From the NCBI RefSeq assembly GCF_001955535.1, contig NZ_MPVN01000002.1:434001-498000 (forward strand): a stretch of DNA of 64,000 nucleotides, given 5' to 3'. Shown here one piece after another: positions 41,222-50,401 of the stretch. Position 1 is the stretch's first letter, and every line of letters starts with the position of its first letter. The notes under the pieces are model-generated. The model was not told the origin of the DNA and did not search any database. It saw nothing but the letters and a program-made list of their open reading frames with translations. The position numbers were made by a program, and so were the translations under genes. Source of the stretch: Paenibacillus sp. FSL H7-0326. GTDB lineage: Bacteria; Bacillota; Bacilli; Paenibacillales; Paenibacillaceae.

Positions 41222-42079
41222 TTACACGCGGCTCACAAATGCACGAATTAGTCCAATAAATTTCGGTTTGGTCCGGTTCGCTACAGCGACAACCTGCTCA
41301 TGCGTCAGCGGCTCAAGCTCTTCACCAATCGCCATATCGGTAATGCAGGAGATACCCAGCACACGCAGTCCCGCATGACTTGCCGCGATGACTTCGCCTA
41401 CAGTAGACATCCCGATCGCATCCCCGCCAAGCAGAGCAAACATCGTAGATTCTTTAGGCGTTGAGTACGTAGGTCCGCTAATTCCACAATAGACGCCTTC
41501 CTGAAGCTCAAGTACGGATCCATCTTCACCCTGTATATCTTTAGCCAGCTCCTTCGCCAGTATGCGATATTCAGGATCGTATGCTGCTGACATATCTGGA
41601 AAACGCACTCCCAATTTCGGGTCATTTGGTCCGATGAGCGGGTTAGCACCCGTCATATTGATATGATCAGAGATGAGCATGAGATCTCCTGCCTTGAAGG
41701 CACGGTTCATGCCGCCGGCTGCATTCGTTAATACGAGAGTCTGAATACCAAGTCTCTTCATGACATAAACGGGCATAACAACGGTACGCATGTCATATCC
41801 CTCATAGTAATGAAAACGCCCTTGCATGATAATAACATCCTTGCCTTCGAGCTGACCGATCACAAAGCGTCCTGCATGTCCTTCCACGGTAGATTTAGGA
41901 AAATGCGGTACTTCATCGTAAGGAATATATACGGCATCTTCGATTTGATCGCCCAAATCTCCAAGCCCTGAGCCCAGCACCAAACCGATTTTGGGAGAAT
42001 ATTTGCCCAGCTTGCTTGTTATGTATGCAGCGGCTTCCTCGATATTTCCAGCGTACATCGTCGTATTCACTTGGTTCAT
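41222..42079 (-). CDS. punA: purine-nucleoside phosphorylase (copy 1)
   Basis: 285 residues. LVLGSGLGDLGDQIE (~33-47), VEGHAGRFVIG (~65-75), MQGRFHYYEGY (~85-95), TNAAGGMNRAF and GISGPTYSTPKE. Trimeric purine-nucleoside phosphorylase type. Its neighbour at 42104 is a paralogue of the same family. Confidence 0.93.
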   Translation of the reverse strand: MNQVNTTMYAGNIEEAAAYITSKLGKYSPKIGLVLGSGLGDLGDQIEDAVYIPYDEVPHFPKSTVEGHAGRFVIGQLEGKDVIIMQGRFHYYEGYDMRTVVMPVYVMKRLGIQTLVLTNAAGGMNRAFKAGDLMLISDHINMTGANPLIGPNDPKLGVRFPDMSAAYDPEYRILAKELAKDIQGEDGSVLELQEGVYCGISGPTYSTPKESTMFALLGGDAIGMSTVGEVIAASHAGLRVLGISCITDMAIGEELEPLTHEQVVAVANRTKPKFIGLIRAFVSRV

Positions 42080-42103
42080 TGTCTATTTCCCCTCTTCGTA
42101 AAT

Positions 42104-42931
42104 TTACATGTATGGGATCAGTGCCATCACTAATCCAAGGAACTTCCCTTTAACTTGTTCTGCTGTTTCCATAACCTCATCGTGCGAGAGAGGCTGATCC
42201 AGAATTCCAGCCGCCATGTTCGTAATACAGGAGATACCCAGCACTTCAATACCAGTATGACGGGCTACAATGACTTCTGCGACGGTTGACATCCCGACAG
42301 CATCAGCCCCAAGCTTTCGCAGCATCACAATTTCGGCTGGAGTTTCATAGTTGGGGCCGAGAAGACCTGCGTATACCCCTTCCTGAATGTTAAAGCCCTG
42401 TGCTTCAGCTGTCGTTTTAGCCAGGTTACGTAGTCTACCACTATAAGCTTCAGACATATCCGGGAAACGAACACCAAAAGCAGGCTCATTCGGTCCAACC
42501 AGCGGATTGCGGCCGGTCAAATTCAGATGATCAGAGATGATCATGAGATCCCCCGCATGATAATTGGTATTCACACCGCCTGCTGCATTCGTCACCAGCA
42601 TTTTTTCAACGCCGATCTCCTTCATAACTCGAACCGGGAAGGCAGTCACCTCTGGACCGTAGCCTTCATACATGTGGAATCTTCCCTTCATCATGACGAC
42701 GGGACGGCCCTGTATATTACCAATCAGCAGTTCTCCAACATGCCCTTCAACCGTAGAAACCGGAAAATGAGGTATATCTTCATACGGAATCGCTACCGCA
42801 TCCTCAATAAGCTCTGCTAAAATACCAAGTCCGGAACCGAGGATCAGCCCGATTTCGGGCATCACACTTGTTTTTTCTTTAATATAAGCTGCTGCTTCTT
42901 GTACCATACTTTGGGTTAGAATTTTTACCAT
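42104..42931 (-). CDS. punA: purine-nucleoside phosphorylase (copy 2)
   Basis: 275 residues. LILGSGLGILAELIE, VEGHVGELLIG, MKGRFHMYEGY, TNAAGGVNTNY and GLLGPNYETPAE are parallel to the copy next door. Typical bacterial length for PupG. The residues in the base-specificity loop differ between copies (SGPTYSTPKES versus LGPNYETPAEI), so they may prefer different nucleosides. Confidence 0.94.
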   Translation of the reverse strand: MVKILTQSMVQEAAAYIKEKTSVMPEIGLILGSGLGILAELIEDAVAIPYEDIPHFPVSTVEGHVGELLIGNIQGRPVVMMKGRFHMYEGYGPEVTAFPVRVMKEIGVEKMLVTNAAGGVNTNYHAGDLMIISDHLNLTGRNPLVGPNEPAFGVRFPDMSEAYSGRLRNLAKTTAEAQGFNIQEGVYAGLLGPNYETPAEIVMLRKLGADAVGMSTVAEVIVARHTGIEVLGISCITNMAAGILDQPLSHDEVMETAEQVKGKFLGLVMALIPYM

Positions 42932-42970
42932 TTTGCTAAATAGCCCCTTTTGCTTGATTTTCCATTCTTC

Positions 42971-44164
42971 TTACTTCAATTGATTCAGGAAGCTCTCCCC
43001 ATGAAGTGGGGCGGAAGCCCCGAAATTATCGGAGATCGTAGCACCCAGATCCGAATACGTCTCCCGTACTCCAATCGAATCCCCCGGCTGCTTAAGAGCA
43101 GGGCTGTAAATAAGAACGGGTACATACTCACGTGTATGATCTGTTCCCCGATGAATAGGGTCGTTTCCATGATCAGCCGAGATGATCAGTAGATCTTCTT
43201 CACTGATTCGCTCCATAATCTTAGGGAGCTCCTGATCGAACACTTCCAGTGCACCCGCATATCCTTCCGGATCTCGGCGATGTCCATATAATGAATCAAA
43301 ATCGACTAAATTCGTGAACAAAAGACCATTGAAATCCCGTTCCAGCTGCTGAATCGTGACTTCAATGCCATGCTCATTGCTTTTCGTCGGATAGGCTTCG
43401 GTTACACCTTCACCATCAAAAATATCATTAATTTTGCCAACGGCAATGACATCATACCCTGCACTATGCAGCGCATTCATGACTGTAGGCTCTGGCGGCT
43501 TGACTGCATAATCATGTCTGTTAGAGGTACGTTTAAACGCGCCCGGAGCTCCGACATACGGACGTGCAATGACACGCCCCACCGAATGCTCAGGAGCCAG
43601 TGTCAGCTTGCGGGCAATCTTGCACGCTTTGTACAGTTCCTCAAGAGGGATGATATCTTCATGAGCGGCAATCTGGAACACACTATCCGCCGAAGTATAT
43701 ACGATCCAGGCCCCGGTTTTCATCTGCTCTTCTCCATATTCATCGAGCACTTCAGTTCCCGAAGCGGGCTTGTTGCAGATGACCTTCCGGCCAGTCAGCT
43801 TCTCAAACTCGGTAATCAAATCTTGAGGAAATCCATCAGGATATGTATTAAAAGGCGTGTCAATCTTAAGACCCATCAGCTCCCAATGGCCAGTCATCGT
43901 GTCTTTACCTGCCGATACCTCTTTCATCTTGCCATAATAAGCCTGAGGCTCGTCCACTGGACTAAGCGGAGGAATCTCGGCAATATTACCAAGCCCCAAT
44001 TTCTGCATGTTGGGCAGCTTCACATGGGGAACCTTTTCCAATATATGTCCTAGTGTGTGCGCTCCTTCGTCCCCGAATTCGGGTGCATCCGGCAATGCTC
44101 CAATACCAACACTGTCAAGTACGATAAAGCATATGCGTTTGAATCTAGGTTTATTGTTTGTCAT
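42971..44164 (-). CDS. deoB: phosphopentomutase
   Basis: 397 residues. Metal sites [13 protein letters not shown] (~15-27), ISADHGNDP (~334-342) and [12 protein letters not shown] (~345-356); active-site Thr in [11 protein letters not shown] (~89-99). Interconverts ribose/deoxyribose 1- and 5-phosphates from the phosphorylases next to it. Confidence 0.96.
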   Translation of the reverse strand: MTNNKPRFKRICFIVLDSVGIGALPDAPEFGDEGAHTLGHILEKVPHVKLPNMQKLGLGNIAEIPPLSPVDEPQAYYGKMKEVSAGKDTMTGHWELMGLKIDTPFNTYPDGFPQDLITEFEKLTGRKVICNKPASGTEVLDEYGEEQMKTGAWIVYTSADSVFQIAAHEDIIPLEELYKACKIARKLTLAPEHSVGRVIARPYVGAPGAFKRTSNRHDYAVKPPEPTVMNALHSAGYDVIAVGKINDIFDGEGVTEAYPTKSNEHGIEVTIQQLERDFNGLLFTNLVDFDSLYGHRRDPEGYAGALEVFDQELPKIMERISEEDLLIISADHGNDPIHRGTDHTREYVPVLIYSPALKQPGDSIGVRETYSDLGATISDNFGASAPLHGESFLNQLK

Positions 44165-44219
44165 GATGTACGTAATACCCCTTTCTCTACTATCAATTCA
44201 ATCTAATGCCCTGCATCGA

Positions 44220-45113
44220 TTATGCTCTCGGGTGATAATGATCATATACGTCCTTCATATTTCGTTTCACCACATGGCTGTACATTTGGGTCGTTGAAAT
44301 ATCTGCATGCCCCATCATTTCCTGTACCGATCTTAGATCGGCCCCATTCTCCAGTAGATGAGCTGCGAAGGAATGCCTTAACGTATGCGGTGTAATTCTT
44401 CCTTCAGCGAGTCCAGCACCTTCAGCGTACTTCTTAATCATCTTCCAGATTCCCTGCCTGGTCAGTCTTGCTCCGTTCGTATTCACGAATAGTGCCTCTT
44501 CTTCTCCATTCGCCTTCAACAGCGCACTCCGGGCATGATTTACGTATTCCGCTGTCGCTTGGGCGGCGATCCCTGTTATAGGGATTACCCGCTCCTTGGC
44601 ACTGTTGCTGCCAGTTCTCAAAAACTTCAGCTGTGGATTTAAATCCTTCACATTAAGCTGTACTAATTCAGAGACTTTAATCCCTGTGGCATACAGCAGT
44701 TCTAGCATGGCTTTGTCTCTTGCCCCAGGCGGCGTTGAAGAGTCAGGCAGCGACAGCAGTCTGTCCACTTCTGCAATGGAAAGAATCTTGGGAGGAGACT
44801 TCTCTAATTTGGGTGAGTCCAAATGATAGGTCGGATCTTTTTGAACAACGCCCTGATACATTAAATAATGGAAAAAAGATCGGATCGACACCACATTACG
44901 AGCAATTGTTGAAGCTGCCTTCTTCTGCTTCTTCAAATATCCCATGTATAGGACAATTTGGTTGCGGGTAACATCCTGAGCCTGTGTAATCTGTTCCTTA
45001 TCCATATACCCAATAAATTGCTCTATATCACGTCTGTAGGATTCCAGTGTACTTAAGGAAGACCCCTTGTCCTCCTGTAAATAATTCATGTAAGGCTGCA
45101 CATAATTCCTCAT
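44220..45113 (-). CDS. xerD: XerD-type tyrosine recombinase with Arg-to-Lys change
   Basis: 297 residues. N-terminal core-binding domain (~1-105) and catalytic domain (~110-297). HTLRHSF (~242-248), MGHADISTTQMYSHV with the Tyr nucleophile (~266-280) and the beta-hairpin Lys (SAKERVIPI) are present. The first catalytic Arg, normally TGLRVSEL, is Lys here (ATGIKVSEL; codon AAA). Expected to resolve chromosome dimers with XerC at dif. Position next to yqzK-fur matches the standard xerD locus. The residue change may weaken catalysis or be tolerated. Confidence 0.9.
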   Translation of the reverse strand: MRNYVQPYMNYLQEDKGSSLSTLESYRRDIEQFIGYMDKEQITQAQDVTRNQIVLYMGYLKKQKKAASTIARNVVSIRSFFHYLMYQGVVQKDPTYHLDSPKLEKSPPKILSIAEVDRLLSLPDSSTPPGARDKAMLELLYATGIKVSELVQLNVKDLNPQLKFLRTGSNSAKERVIPITGIAAQATAEYVNHARSALLKANGEEEALFVNTNGARLTRQGIWKMIKKYAEGAGLAEGRITPHTLRHSFAAHLLENGADLRSVQEMMGHADISTTQMYSHVVKRNMKDVYDHYHPRA

Positions 45114-45167
45114 CGGCTTTATTACGCTCCCTTACTACAAATTTTCATTATGACTTAGATCATCACC

Positions 45168-45410
45168 TTATTCACCATACCAATAGAAGAAGCGCAGACG
45201 TTCAAGCATACTTGTCTTCTCCATAACAAGGCCTGTGCCTTCCTCATGATGAAACACTTTAAGCGCATTTCCCTCTGGAATTTTGTAGTGATCCACAGGT
45301 GTAATCCATCCAGAAAATAAATTGAACACATTATAGAACATGTATACAAGTGCAGCAAATACAATAAGAAATCGAACGAGTCGAAACATTCTGCGGAGTG
45401 AAAAAATCAT
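45168..45410 (-). CDS. yqzK: YqzK-family (DUF4227) protein
   Basis: 80 residues. One membrane span (VRFLIVFAALVYMFYNVFN-type) and the conserved C-terminal part YKIPEGNALKVFHHEEGTG plus ERLRFFYWYGE. Unknown function; conserved between fur and xerD. Confidence 0.88.
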   Translation of the reverse strand: MIFSLRRMFRLVRFLIVFAALVYMFYNVFNLFSGWITPVDHYKIPEGNALKVFHHEEGTGLVMEKTSMLERLRFFYWYGE

Positions 45411-45635
45411 GAATTATCCCGCCTTTCATTCACGTCTTGTCCTTTACTCACACGGATAGTCTTCCCAGCCTACACTCATGCTATGTCTAGGCTATGACCG
45501 ATTCGCATGCTTTATGACGGCCGTGAAATTTCAAGGCAAACCAGGCTTGATATCACTCTATCTCCATCTTACCTAACGGCAAACTAAATGTATATCTTTA
45601 GAATAGAAGCTTCCCACATATTTATGAATAAGAAC

Positions 45636-45673
45636 GCTAAAAAGCTCCCCCGAACAAAAGCCGGTGAGAGCTT
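45636..45673 (-). terminator. possible terminator after fur
   Basis: On the - strand AAGCTCTC (45673-45666) can pair with GGGGAGCTT (45650-45640), followed by TTTAG. Imperfect stem. Confidence 0.5.
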
Positions 45674-45698
45674 GTCTGATTATCTGCTAGTCTTTATG

Positions 45699-46160
45699 TT
45701 ATTGATTAGGCTTCTGGTCGTTCTTGTCTTTACAGCGGAAACATATCCCCTGAAAATCAAGCCTATGGTCGAGAACTGTAAAATTAAACTCACGTTCCAG
45801 GCGTTCTTCAAGCGGTCCCAGCCAATCTTCGCGTATCTCATCCATGCTGCCGCATTGAACGCATATCAAATGGTGATGATGATGCTTGTTCGTATCACCG
45901 CGCAAATCATAGCGTGCTACTCCGTCACCAAAGTTAATCTTCTCAACGACATGCAGCTCATTTAGCAGCTCAAGGGTTCGATATACGGTAGCAAGACCGA
46001 TTTCGGGAGCTTTTTCCTTGACGAGCATAAACACGTCTTCTGCGCTCAAGTGATCTTCTTCATTTTCTAGCAAGACTCTTACCGTGGCTTCCCGCTGGGG
46101 CGTTAATTTATAGCCTTGGGATTGTAACTGCTGCTTTATTTTCTCGATTCGTGCTTCCAT
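45699..46160 (-). CDS. fur: ferric uptake regulator
   Basis: 153 residues. N-terminal winged helix (YKLTPQREATVRVL, EIGLATVYRTLELL) and metal-binding C-terminal part with HHHHHLICVQCGSMDEI (~91-107) and a second CxxC (CFRCKDK). Iron-dependent repressor. No Fur box was found nearby with certainty. Confidence 0.95.
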   Translation of the reverse strand: MEARIEKIKQQLQSQGYKLTPQREATVRVLLENEEDHLSAEDVFMLVKEKAPEIGLATVYRTLELLNELHVVEKINFGDGVARYDLRGDTNKHHHHHLICVQCGSMDEIREDWLGPLEERLEREFNFTVLDHRLDFQGICFRCKDKNDQKPNQ

Positions 46161-46286
46161 CTTCTCCCTCCCCCTAGGAAATCACTGCATCATGATCGAA
46201 AACTCACTTGTATTATTATAGGGTCTCATCTTTAATAAAGTCAACTATATCAAGCGATGAGAGAGAGGGCTGTTCAACTTGTCACA

Positions 46287-46904
46287 TTATACGAACAGAG
46301 GTGCAACCCACTGCATAAGGAGAGGCGTTACCCAAGTCTCAAAAGATGAAATAGCAAGCATTAATCCGGCCATGGCAATCGTTAGCCCGATATAGCTGGT
46401 CAGCGGTCGCTTGACACCGCGGCTTCTGTTCATGAAGAAACGGCTCTTGATCATATGAAGCGAGAAGGTGATCGCTGCCACACTGCAAATAAGAATGACA
46501 GGTATGATGAACAGATTATGCGGTGCTACAGAGACCATGGCGAGGAGAAGTCCTTTCCAGGAATACTGACCCACCATGTAGCCGACAGTAAATCCGATAA
46601 GAACCCCTTTTAGAAAATCCAATATTAGTATACCCGGTAGTCCGATAACGGACAGACCCAGCACCCAGATCAGACCAACCCACTTTAAATGAAGCATCGC
46701 AATATCCATATATGTGCTGCCTGAACTATTTCCTTGATTCATCATCACAAAAAAGTTGTCCAGATACCCTGCCAGGTCTTGCTGCTGATCAAGGGTTAGC
46801 GCACCCACCATTAATGCACCAAAAATGACCCCGACTAAAAACAGAACGGCGACAAATACATAGAGCGGAGTTTGATCCCGGAAAGTATGCTTGAGAAATA
46901 ACAT
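46287..46904 (-). CDS. spoIIM: stage II sporulation protein M
   Basis: 205 residues from ATG 46904; AAAGGGG lies 12 nt upstream and the ATG at 46928 precedes it. Five membrane spans, with GLPGILILDFLKGVLIGFTVG (~88-108) typical. Part of the SpoIIDMP machine that degrades septal peptidoglycan and drives engulfment, in the mother cell. Confidence 0.93.
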   Translation of the reverse strand: MLFLKHTFRDQTPLYVFVAVLFLVGVIFGALMVGALTLDQQQDLAGYLDNFFVMMNQGNSSGSTYMDIAMLHLKWVGLIWVLGLSVIGLPGILILDFLKGVLIGFTVGYMVGQYSWKGLLLAMVSVAPHNLFIIPVILICSVAAITFSLHMIKSRFFMNRSRGVKRPLTSYIGLTIAMAGLMLAISSFETWVTPLLMQWVAPLFV

Positions 46905-46938
46905 GGTTAAGGTCGTCCCCTTTCTCATTACATACCTT

Positions 46939-46968
46939 ACACTATGAAATTGTCCGTTACTCTATGAC
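46939..46968 (-). promoter_or_regulatory. sigma-E-like promoter of spoIIM
   Basis: GTCATAGA (46968-46961) and CATAGTGT (46946-46939) are 14 nt apart and match the sigma-E pattern (GTCATATT-N14-CATACACT) well. spoIIM belongs to the sigma-E regulon. Confidence 0.5.
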
Positions 46969-46982
46969 TCTAATAATCAAAT

Positions 46983-48188
46983 CTACAGAGAGACTCTTCC
47001 ATAGGTTCCTCCGCCGCCAGCGGATAGACCAAGCTCACCATTCCTTGCCCGAACGATAAGTCCGGCTAATTCGTTACCCACGATGCTTGCCAGATCCAGC
47101 TCGGATACACGGTGCAATATGGCCATCTCAGAACCAAAGGCCTCAATCAGCATTCGGAGCTTCACCTTTCCAAGACCAGGTATGAACTCCAGAGGCACCT
47201 GATAGTGATAGGGTGGTCTATGTTCAGACACTAGAGGGATTTCACGATCCGAGATCGACAGGACACGATCCAACACCCCGTGTATCAACTTCGTGCTTCC
47301 GCAATAGGAGCATCGGTCTTCTGAGATTTGCTCTTCATCTAATATGCTGCTGCAGAGCGCACAGTAAGTTCTGTGATATTTGCCAAGGCGCGGATTAAGT
47401 CCGTAGTTTGCTTTAATTCTGCGTCCCGCTTGTGACTGAAGTGCCAGCTTGAATTCATCGAATGATGCTTCGGCCATAGCCAGTTCATTATACTCTCTGC
47501 CAATCTTGGCAAGGGAGTGCGCATCCGAATTCGTCAGGAAAGGATATCGGTCCAGTTCACTAATATAGCCAGCCATTTCAGTATCGCTGCTAAGTCCCAG
47601 CTCCACGGCAGAGATCATGCTTAAATCAAGCACCTCTTCCATTCGAGGGGCCGTACTCCCGTAGATCCCTTTGTGTGGAGTGAAAATATGTGCAGGGACA
47701 AATATGCCGCCGCGGGATATGATCTCTCGCTGTAATTCCAGTGCCGGTACGTACACACGCTGAGAGCTGAGATTCACATTTTTCATATAGCGGGAAAGAT
47801 AGTCTGTGAAGGATTCCATATCCTTCAAGGTTCTGAAATAGGCGAGAAGATGGAACTCTTTCCGCCCCGGCTCTCTCACCTCCAGCTCAGTTCCCAGCAG
47901 GATAACTGTACCCTTATAACCAATTCCTCCGCCATTCATCTCTGTCATTTCACCTGAATCCAGCGCCTCTCTAATATCCCGCTGAACGACAGGAGAATGG
48001 GCATCAATAATACCAATTAAATCGATCCCCTTGCGCTCAGCTGCCTCCTTGGCAATGCCCACAAAGGTCAGATCACGGCTTCCACTAATTTTCACTGCAT
48101 CACCATAACGGGTTCTTCCGATATGAATATGAAGATCAGCGTAGAATGTAGACAGCGCAGGATCCGTCTTTATTACGTTCTGATTCAT
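46983..48188 (-). CDS. endoQ: endonuclease Q (PHP-domain deaminated-DNA endonuclease)
   Basis: 401 residues. PHP metal site YADLHIHIGRTRYGDAV (~16-32), GIIDAHSP (~58-65), HLLAYF and NSDAHS (~217-222), then a zinc finger (CALCSSIL...CSYCGST, ~273-295) and a helix-hairpin-helix (FIPGLGKVKLRMLIEAFGSE). EndoQ nicks DNA 5' to deaminated bases and abasic sites. In the B. subtilis order this is yqxK between spoIIM and nudF. Confidence 0.88.
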   Translation of the reverse strand: MNQNVIKTDPALSTFYADLHIHIGRTRYGDAVKISGSRDLTFVGIAKEAAERKGIDLIGIIDAHSPVVQRDIREALDSGEMTEMNGGGIGYKGTVILLGTELEVREPGRKEFHLLAYFRTLKDMESFTDYLSRYMKNVNLSSQRVYVPALELQREIISRGGIFVPAHIFTPHKGIYGSTAPRMEEVLDLSMISAVELGLSSDTEMAGYISELDRYPFLTNSDAHSLAKIGREYNELAMAEASFDEFKLALQSQAGRRIKANYGLNPRLGKYHRTYCALCSSILDEEQISEDRCSYCGSTKLIHGVLDRVLSISDREIPLVSEHRPPYHYQVPLEFIPGLGKVKLRMLIEAFGSEMAILHRVSELDLASIVGNELAGLIVRARNGELGLSAGGGGTYGRVSL

Positions 48189-48191
48189 GAG

Positions 48192-48773
48192 TTATATCTT
48201 CCCTGTCAGCTGATATAAGTGCCATGCATATACCGCAATAATCGTCTTGGCATCACTGATGCGGCCTTCCCGGATCAGCTCATAGGCTTCATCCAATGTC
48301 ACCTCGATCACTTCCAGGAATTCATCCTCATCCAGCTGCATACGGCCTGCCTCAAGATGATCTGCCATAAATAAATAGATGACCTCATCTGCAAAGCCTG
48401 GTGAAGTATAAAACGCCGGCAGCGGTTTGAGCTCCTGAGCATGATACCCTGTCTCTTCCCTCAGCTCTCTTCCAGCTGCTTCCATCGGGTCTTCTCCAGG
48501 ATCAAGCTTGCCTGCCGGAATTTCAACCTGCGTCCTGCCAAGCGCTTGTCGGTACTGATCTACAACAAGCATCTTATCCCCCTTGAGCGCAAGTACAGCG
48601 ACAGCCCCAGGATGCTTAATAATCTCACGTGTTCCGGTCTGTCCATTTGGCAGCTTTACGGTGTCTACCTGGAGTGAAATGATCTTGCCGTCAAAAATTT
48701 CTTTGCTTGAAATGGTTTCTTCTACCAGTGCGGGATTCGATGTCGGGTGTTTCAAGTACGGATTTGATTTCAA
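48192..48773 (-). CDS. nudF: ADP-ribose pyrophosphatase (Nudix)
   Basis: 193 residues. Nudix box GKLDPGEDPMEAAGRELREE-TGY (~93-115) is complete; ...AFYTSPGFADE (~121-131) fits the ADP-ribose subclass. Cleaves ADP-ribose to AMP and ribose 5-phosphate. Confidence 0.93.
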   Translation of the reverse strand: MKSNPYLKHPTSNPALVEETISSKEIFDGKIISLQVDTVKLPNGQTGTREIIKHPGAVAVLALKGDKMLVVDQYRQALGRTQVEIPAGKLDPGEDPMEAAGRELREETGYHAQELKPLPAFYTSPGFADEVIYLFMADHLEAGRMQLDEDEFLEVIEVTLDEAYELIREGRISDAKTIIAVYAWHLYQLTGKI

Positions 48774-48804
48774 AATAAAGACCTCCTCTGGCGTTAAATC
48801 ATGT

Positions 48805-48833
48805 GTATAGTTTAAAGGCGGTGGGCATACGGT
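48805..48833 (+). promoter_or_regulatory. sigma-E-like promoter of mciZ
   Basis: GTATAGTT 48805-48812 and CATACGGT 48826-48833 are 13 nt apart, close to the sigma-E pattern. The start codon of the small gene is 38 nt further on. Confidence 0.45.
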
Positions 48834-48870
48834 GTAATAATAACCCTAATTTGAAGGAGTGGCCCACCTT

Positions 48871-49038
48871 ATGAAGAGCTATAAAACAAATAATGGCTTG
48901 TTTATGATTGGACAAGCAGATCAAATAAAAAAGACACTTAATCATTGGATTATAGATTACGGACCTGAAACCCATCTCAAAGAGCTCATGAAGGGCAGAC
49001 AAGACGTTCCCCCGCTTATACAAACGATTAAGAAGTGA
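48871..49038 (+). CDS. mciZ: MciZ-like FtsZ inhibitor peptide, 55 aa
   Basis: ATG 48871 behind GAAGGAGTGG. The product begins MKSYKTNNGLFMIGQADQIK; NGLFMIGQADQIKKTL aligns with KGVVLVGKAWEIRAKL of the 40-residue B. subtilis MciZ. It lies beside nudF, where mciZ is found in B. subtilis. MciZ is made in the mother cell under sigma-E and caps FtsZ filaments, stopping Z-ring formation. Here it has about 15 extra C-terminal residues. Identification by recalled sequence and position. Confidence 0.75.
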   Translation: MKSYKTNNGLFMIGQADQIKKTLNHWIIDYGPETHLKELMKGRQDVPPLIQTIKK

Positions 49039-49080
49039 TCGGAGCTATCCCGAGAACCTGAGTTTTCTCGAATACTTTCA

Positions 49081-49118
49081 AAAAGGCCTGGAAGGAAATA
49101 TTCCTATCCAGACCTGCA
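49081..49118 (-). terminator. terminator after the M20 peptidase gene
   Basis: On the - strand AGGTCTGGATAGGAA pairs with TTTCCTTCCAGGCCT (49116-49085) and is followed by TTTTTG. Confidence 0.7.
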
Positions 49119-49134
49119 TGAACAAAAAAATGGA

Positions 49135-50262
49135 TTAACGTTTAGCTGCTTCCTGCACGATGGATACAACAACCTTCGCTGCATCAACAAGGCTGCTTAC
49201 CTTAATTCGTTCGTTTGTCGTATGGATATCCTCATAGCCCAAAGCAAGATTGACGGTTGGAATTCCAAATCCATTGAAGATATTGGCATCGCTGCCGCCG
49301 CCGGATGGGAAGGTTTCCGGCTTCAACCCAGTGCTCTCGATTGCAGCAGCAGCGAGCTGTACCACCTCATCTTGTTCAGTCAGCTTAAATGCAGGGTAAG
49401 CAATTTCGCTCTCAAATACGCCTGTTGCACCATACTCACGGCAGGTATTTAGCAAAGATTCGCGCATGTGCTCCACCTGCTGCTCTACTTTACTCTGCAC
49501 AATGCTTCTCGCTTCGGCAGCAATCTCCGCATAATCGCACACAACGTTCAGCGGGCCGCCCCCCGAGAAGCTGCCAATATTAGCGGTTGTCTCATGATCG
49601 ATACGCCCCAGCTTCATGGCCGCTATGGATTTAGCAGCGACTTGAATGGCGCTGATTCCATCCTCCGGATTAACGCCGGCATGCGCGGATTTGCCCGTGA
49701 TCTTCATTTTAATCTGAGCCCTAGCCGGTGCAGATACACATATGCCTCCTACTTCTCCAGTGGAGTCCAGAGCAAAGCCCAGCTCCGCGTCAATTGCATC
49801 TCGCTCCATGCCTCTTGCTCCAATAAGACCCGATTCTTCTCCAACTGTAATGACGAATTGAATTTGTCCGTGAGGAATATCATTTTCCTGAATGACGCGA
49901 ATCGCTTCAAACAAGGCAGCAATTCCGGCCTTATCATCAGCGCCGAGAATGGTCGTTCCATCGCTGCGAATATAACCATCTTCGGATACGACAGGTTTAA
50001 TGCCTACACCAGGAGCTACCGTGTCCATGTGACAGGTAAAAAATATGTTCGGTGCTGACTGCACGCCTTGTGCCTTCCATGTCACAATCAGATTGCCGGC
50101 TCCATGTCCTGTACGCTCTTTAGATTGATCCTCTGCGACTTCAAGTCCCAGCTTACTAAATTTGTCTGTCAACACTTTGGCTATGTTTTGTTCATGTGTA
50201 GTAACACTGTCCACCTGGACAAGCTCAATAAATTCTTCCACAATCCGTTCCTGTTTAATCAT
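49135..50262 (-). CDS. yqjE: M20-family peptidase (PepT/YqjE-like)
   Basis: 375 residues from ATG 50262; the ATG ten codons earlier precedes the ribosome binding site. Metal ligands: FTCHMDTVAPG (~70-80), LGADDKAGIAA (~107-117), GEESGLIGARG (~141-151), and the C-terminal His in YEDIHTTNERI. The small dimerisation domain lies between. Predicted cytosolic aminotripeptidase-like enzyme; true substrate unknown. Confidence 0.88.
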   Translation of the reverse strand: MIKQERIVEEFIELVQVDSVTTHEQNIAKVLTDKFSKLGLEVAEDQSKERTGHGAGNLIVTWKAQGVQSAPNIFFTCHMDTVAPGVGIKPVVSEDGYIRSDGTTILGADDKAGIAALFEAIRVIQENDIPHGQIQFVITVGEESGLIGARGMERDAIDAELGFALDSTGEVGGICVSAPARAQIKMKITGKSAHAGVNPEDGISAIQVAAKSIAAMKLGRIDHETTANIGSFSGGGPLNVVCDYAEIAAEARSIVQSKVEQQVEHMRESLLNTCREYGATGVFESEIAYPAFKLTEQDEVVQLAAAAIESTGLKPETFPSGGGSDANIFNGFGIPTVNLALGYEDIHTTNERIKVSSLVDAAKVVVSIVQEAAKR

Positions 50263-50329
50263 GGTTAACTTCCCTTCTTCAATGACTTCCACAACAAGTG
50301 CAGATACGTTACAATAGACTTTATTATAC

Positions 50330-50344
50330 GAATCAATTTCATAA
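50330..50344 (+). repeat. third copy of the GAATCAATTTCATAA motif
   Basis: GAATCAATTTCATAA, extended to ACGAATCAATTTCATAATA, is identical over 19 nt to the - strand copy at 38503-38517. Lies 58 nt before the Prli42-like gene. Confidence 0.6.
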
Positions 50345-50401
50345 TAACAAAATATATGAAAACAGATTCACAACATTCAATTTATAAAGGAGCTTTAATG
50401 A

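Noticed and set aside
44220-45113. XerD gene as the prophage integrase
   Set aside because: It sits in the conserved host order fur-yqzK-xerD-deoB, 20 kb from the junction.
45588-45965. A + strand gene over fur
   Set aside because: It is antisense to the conserved fur gene and has no family features.
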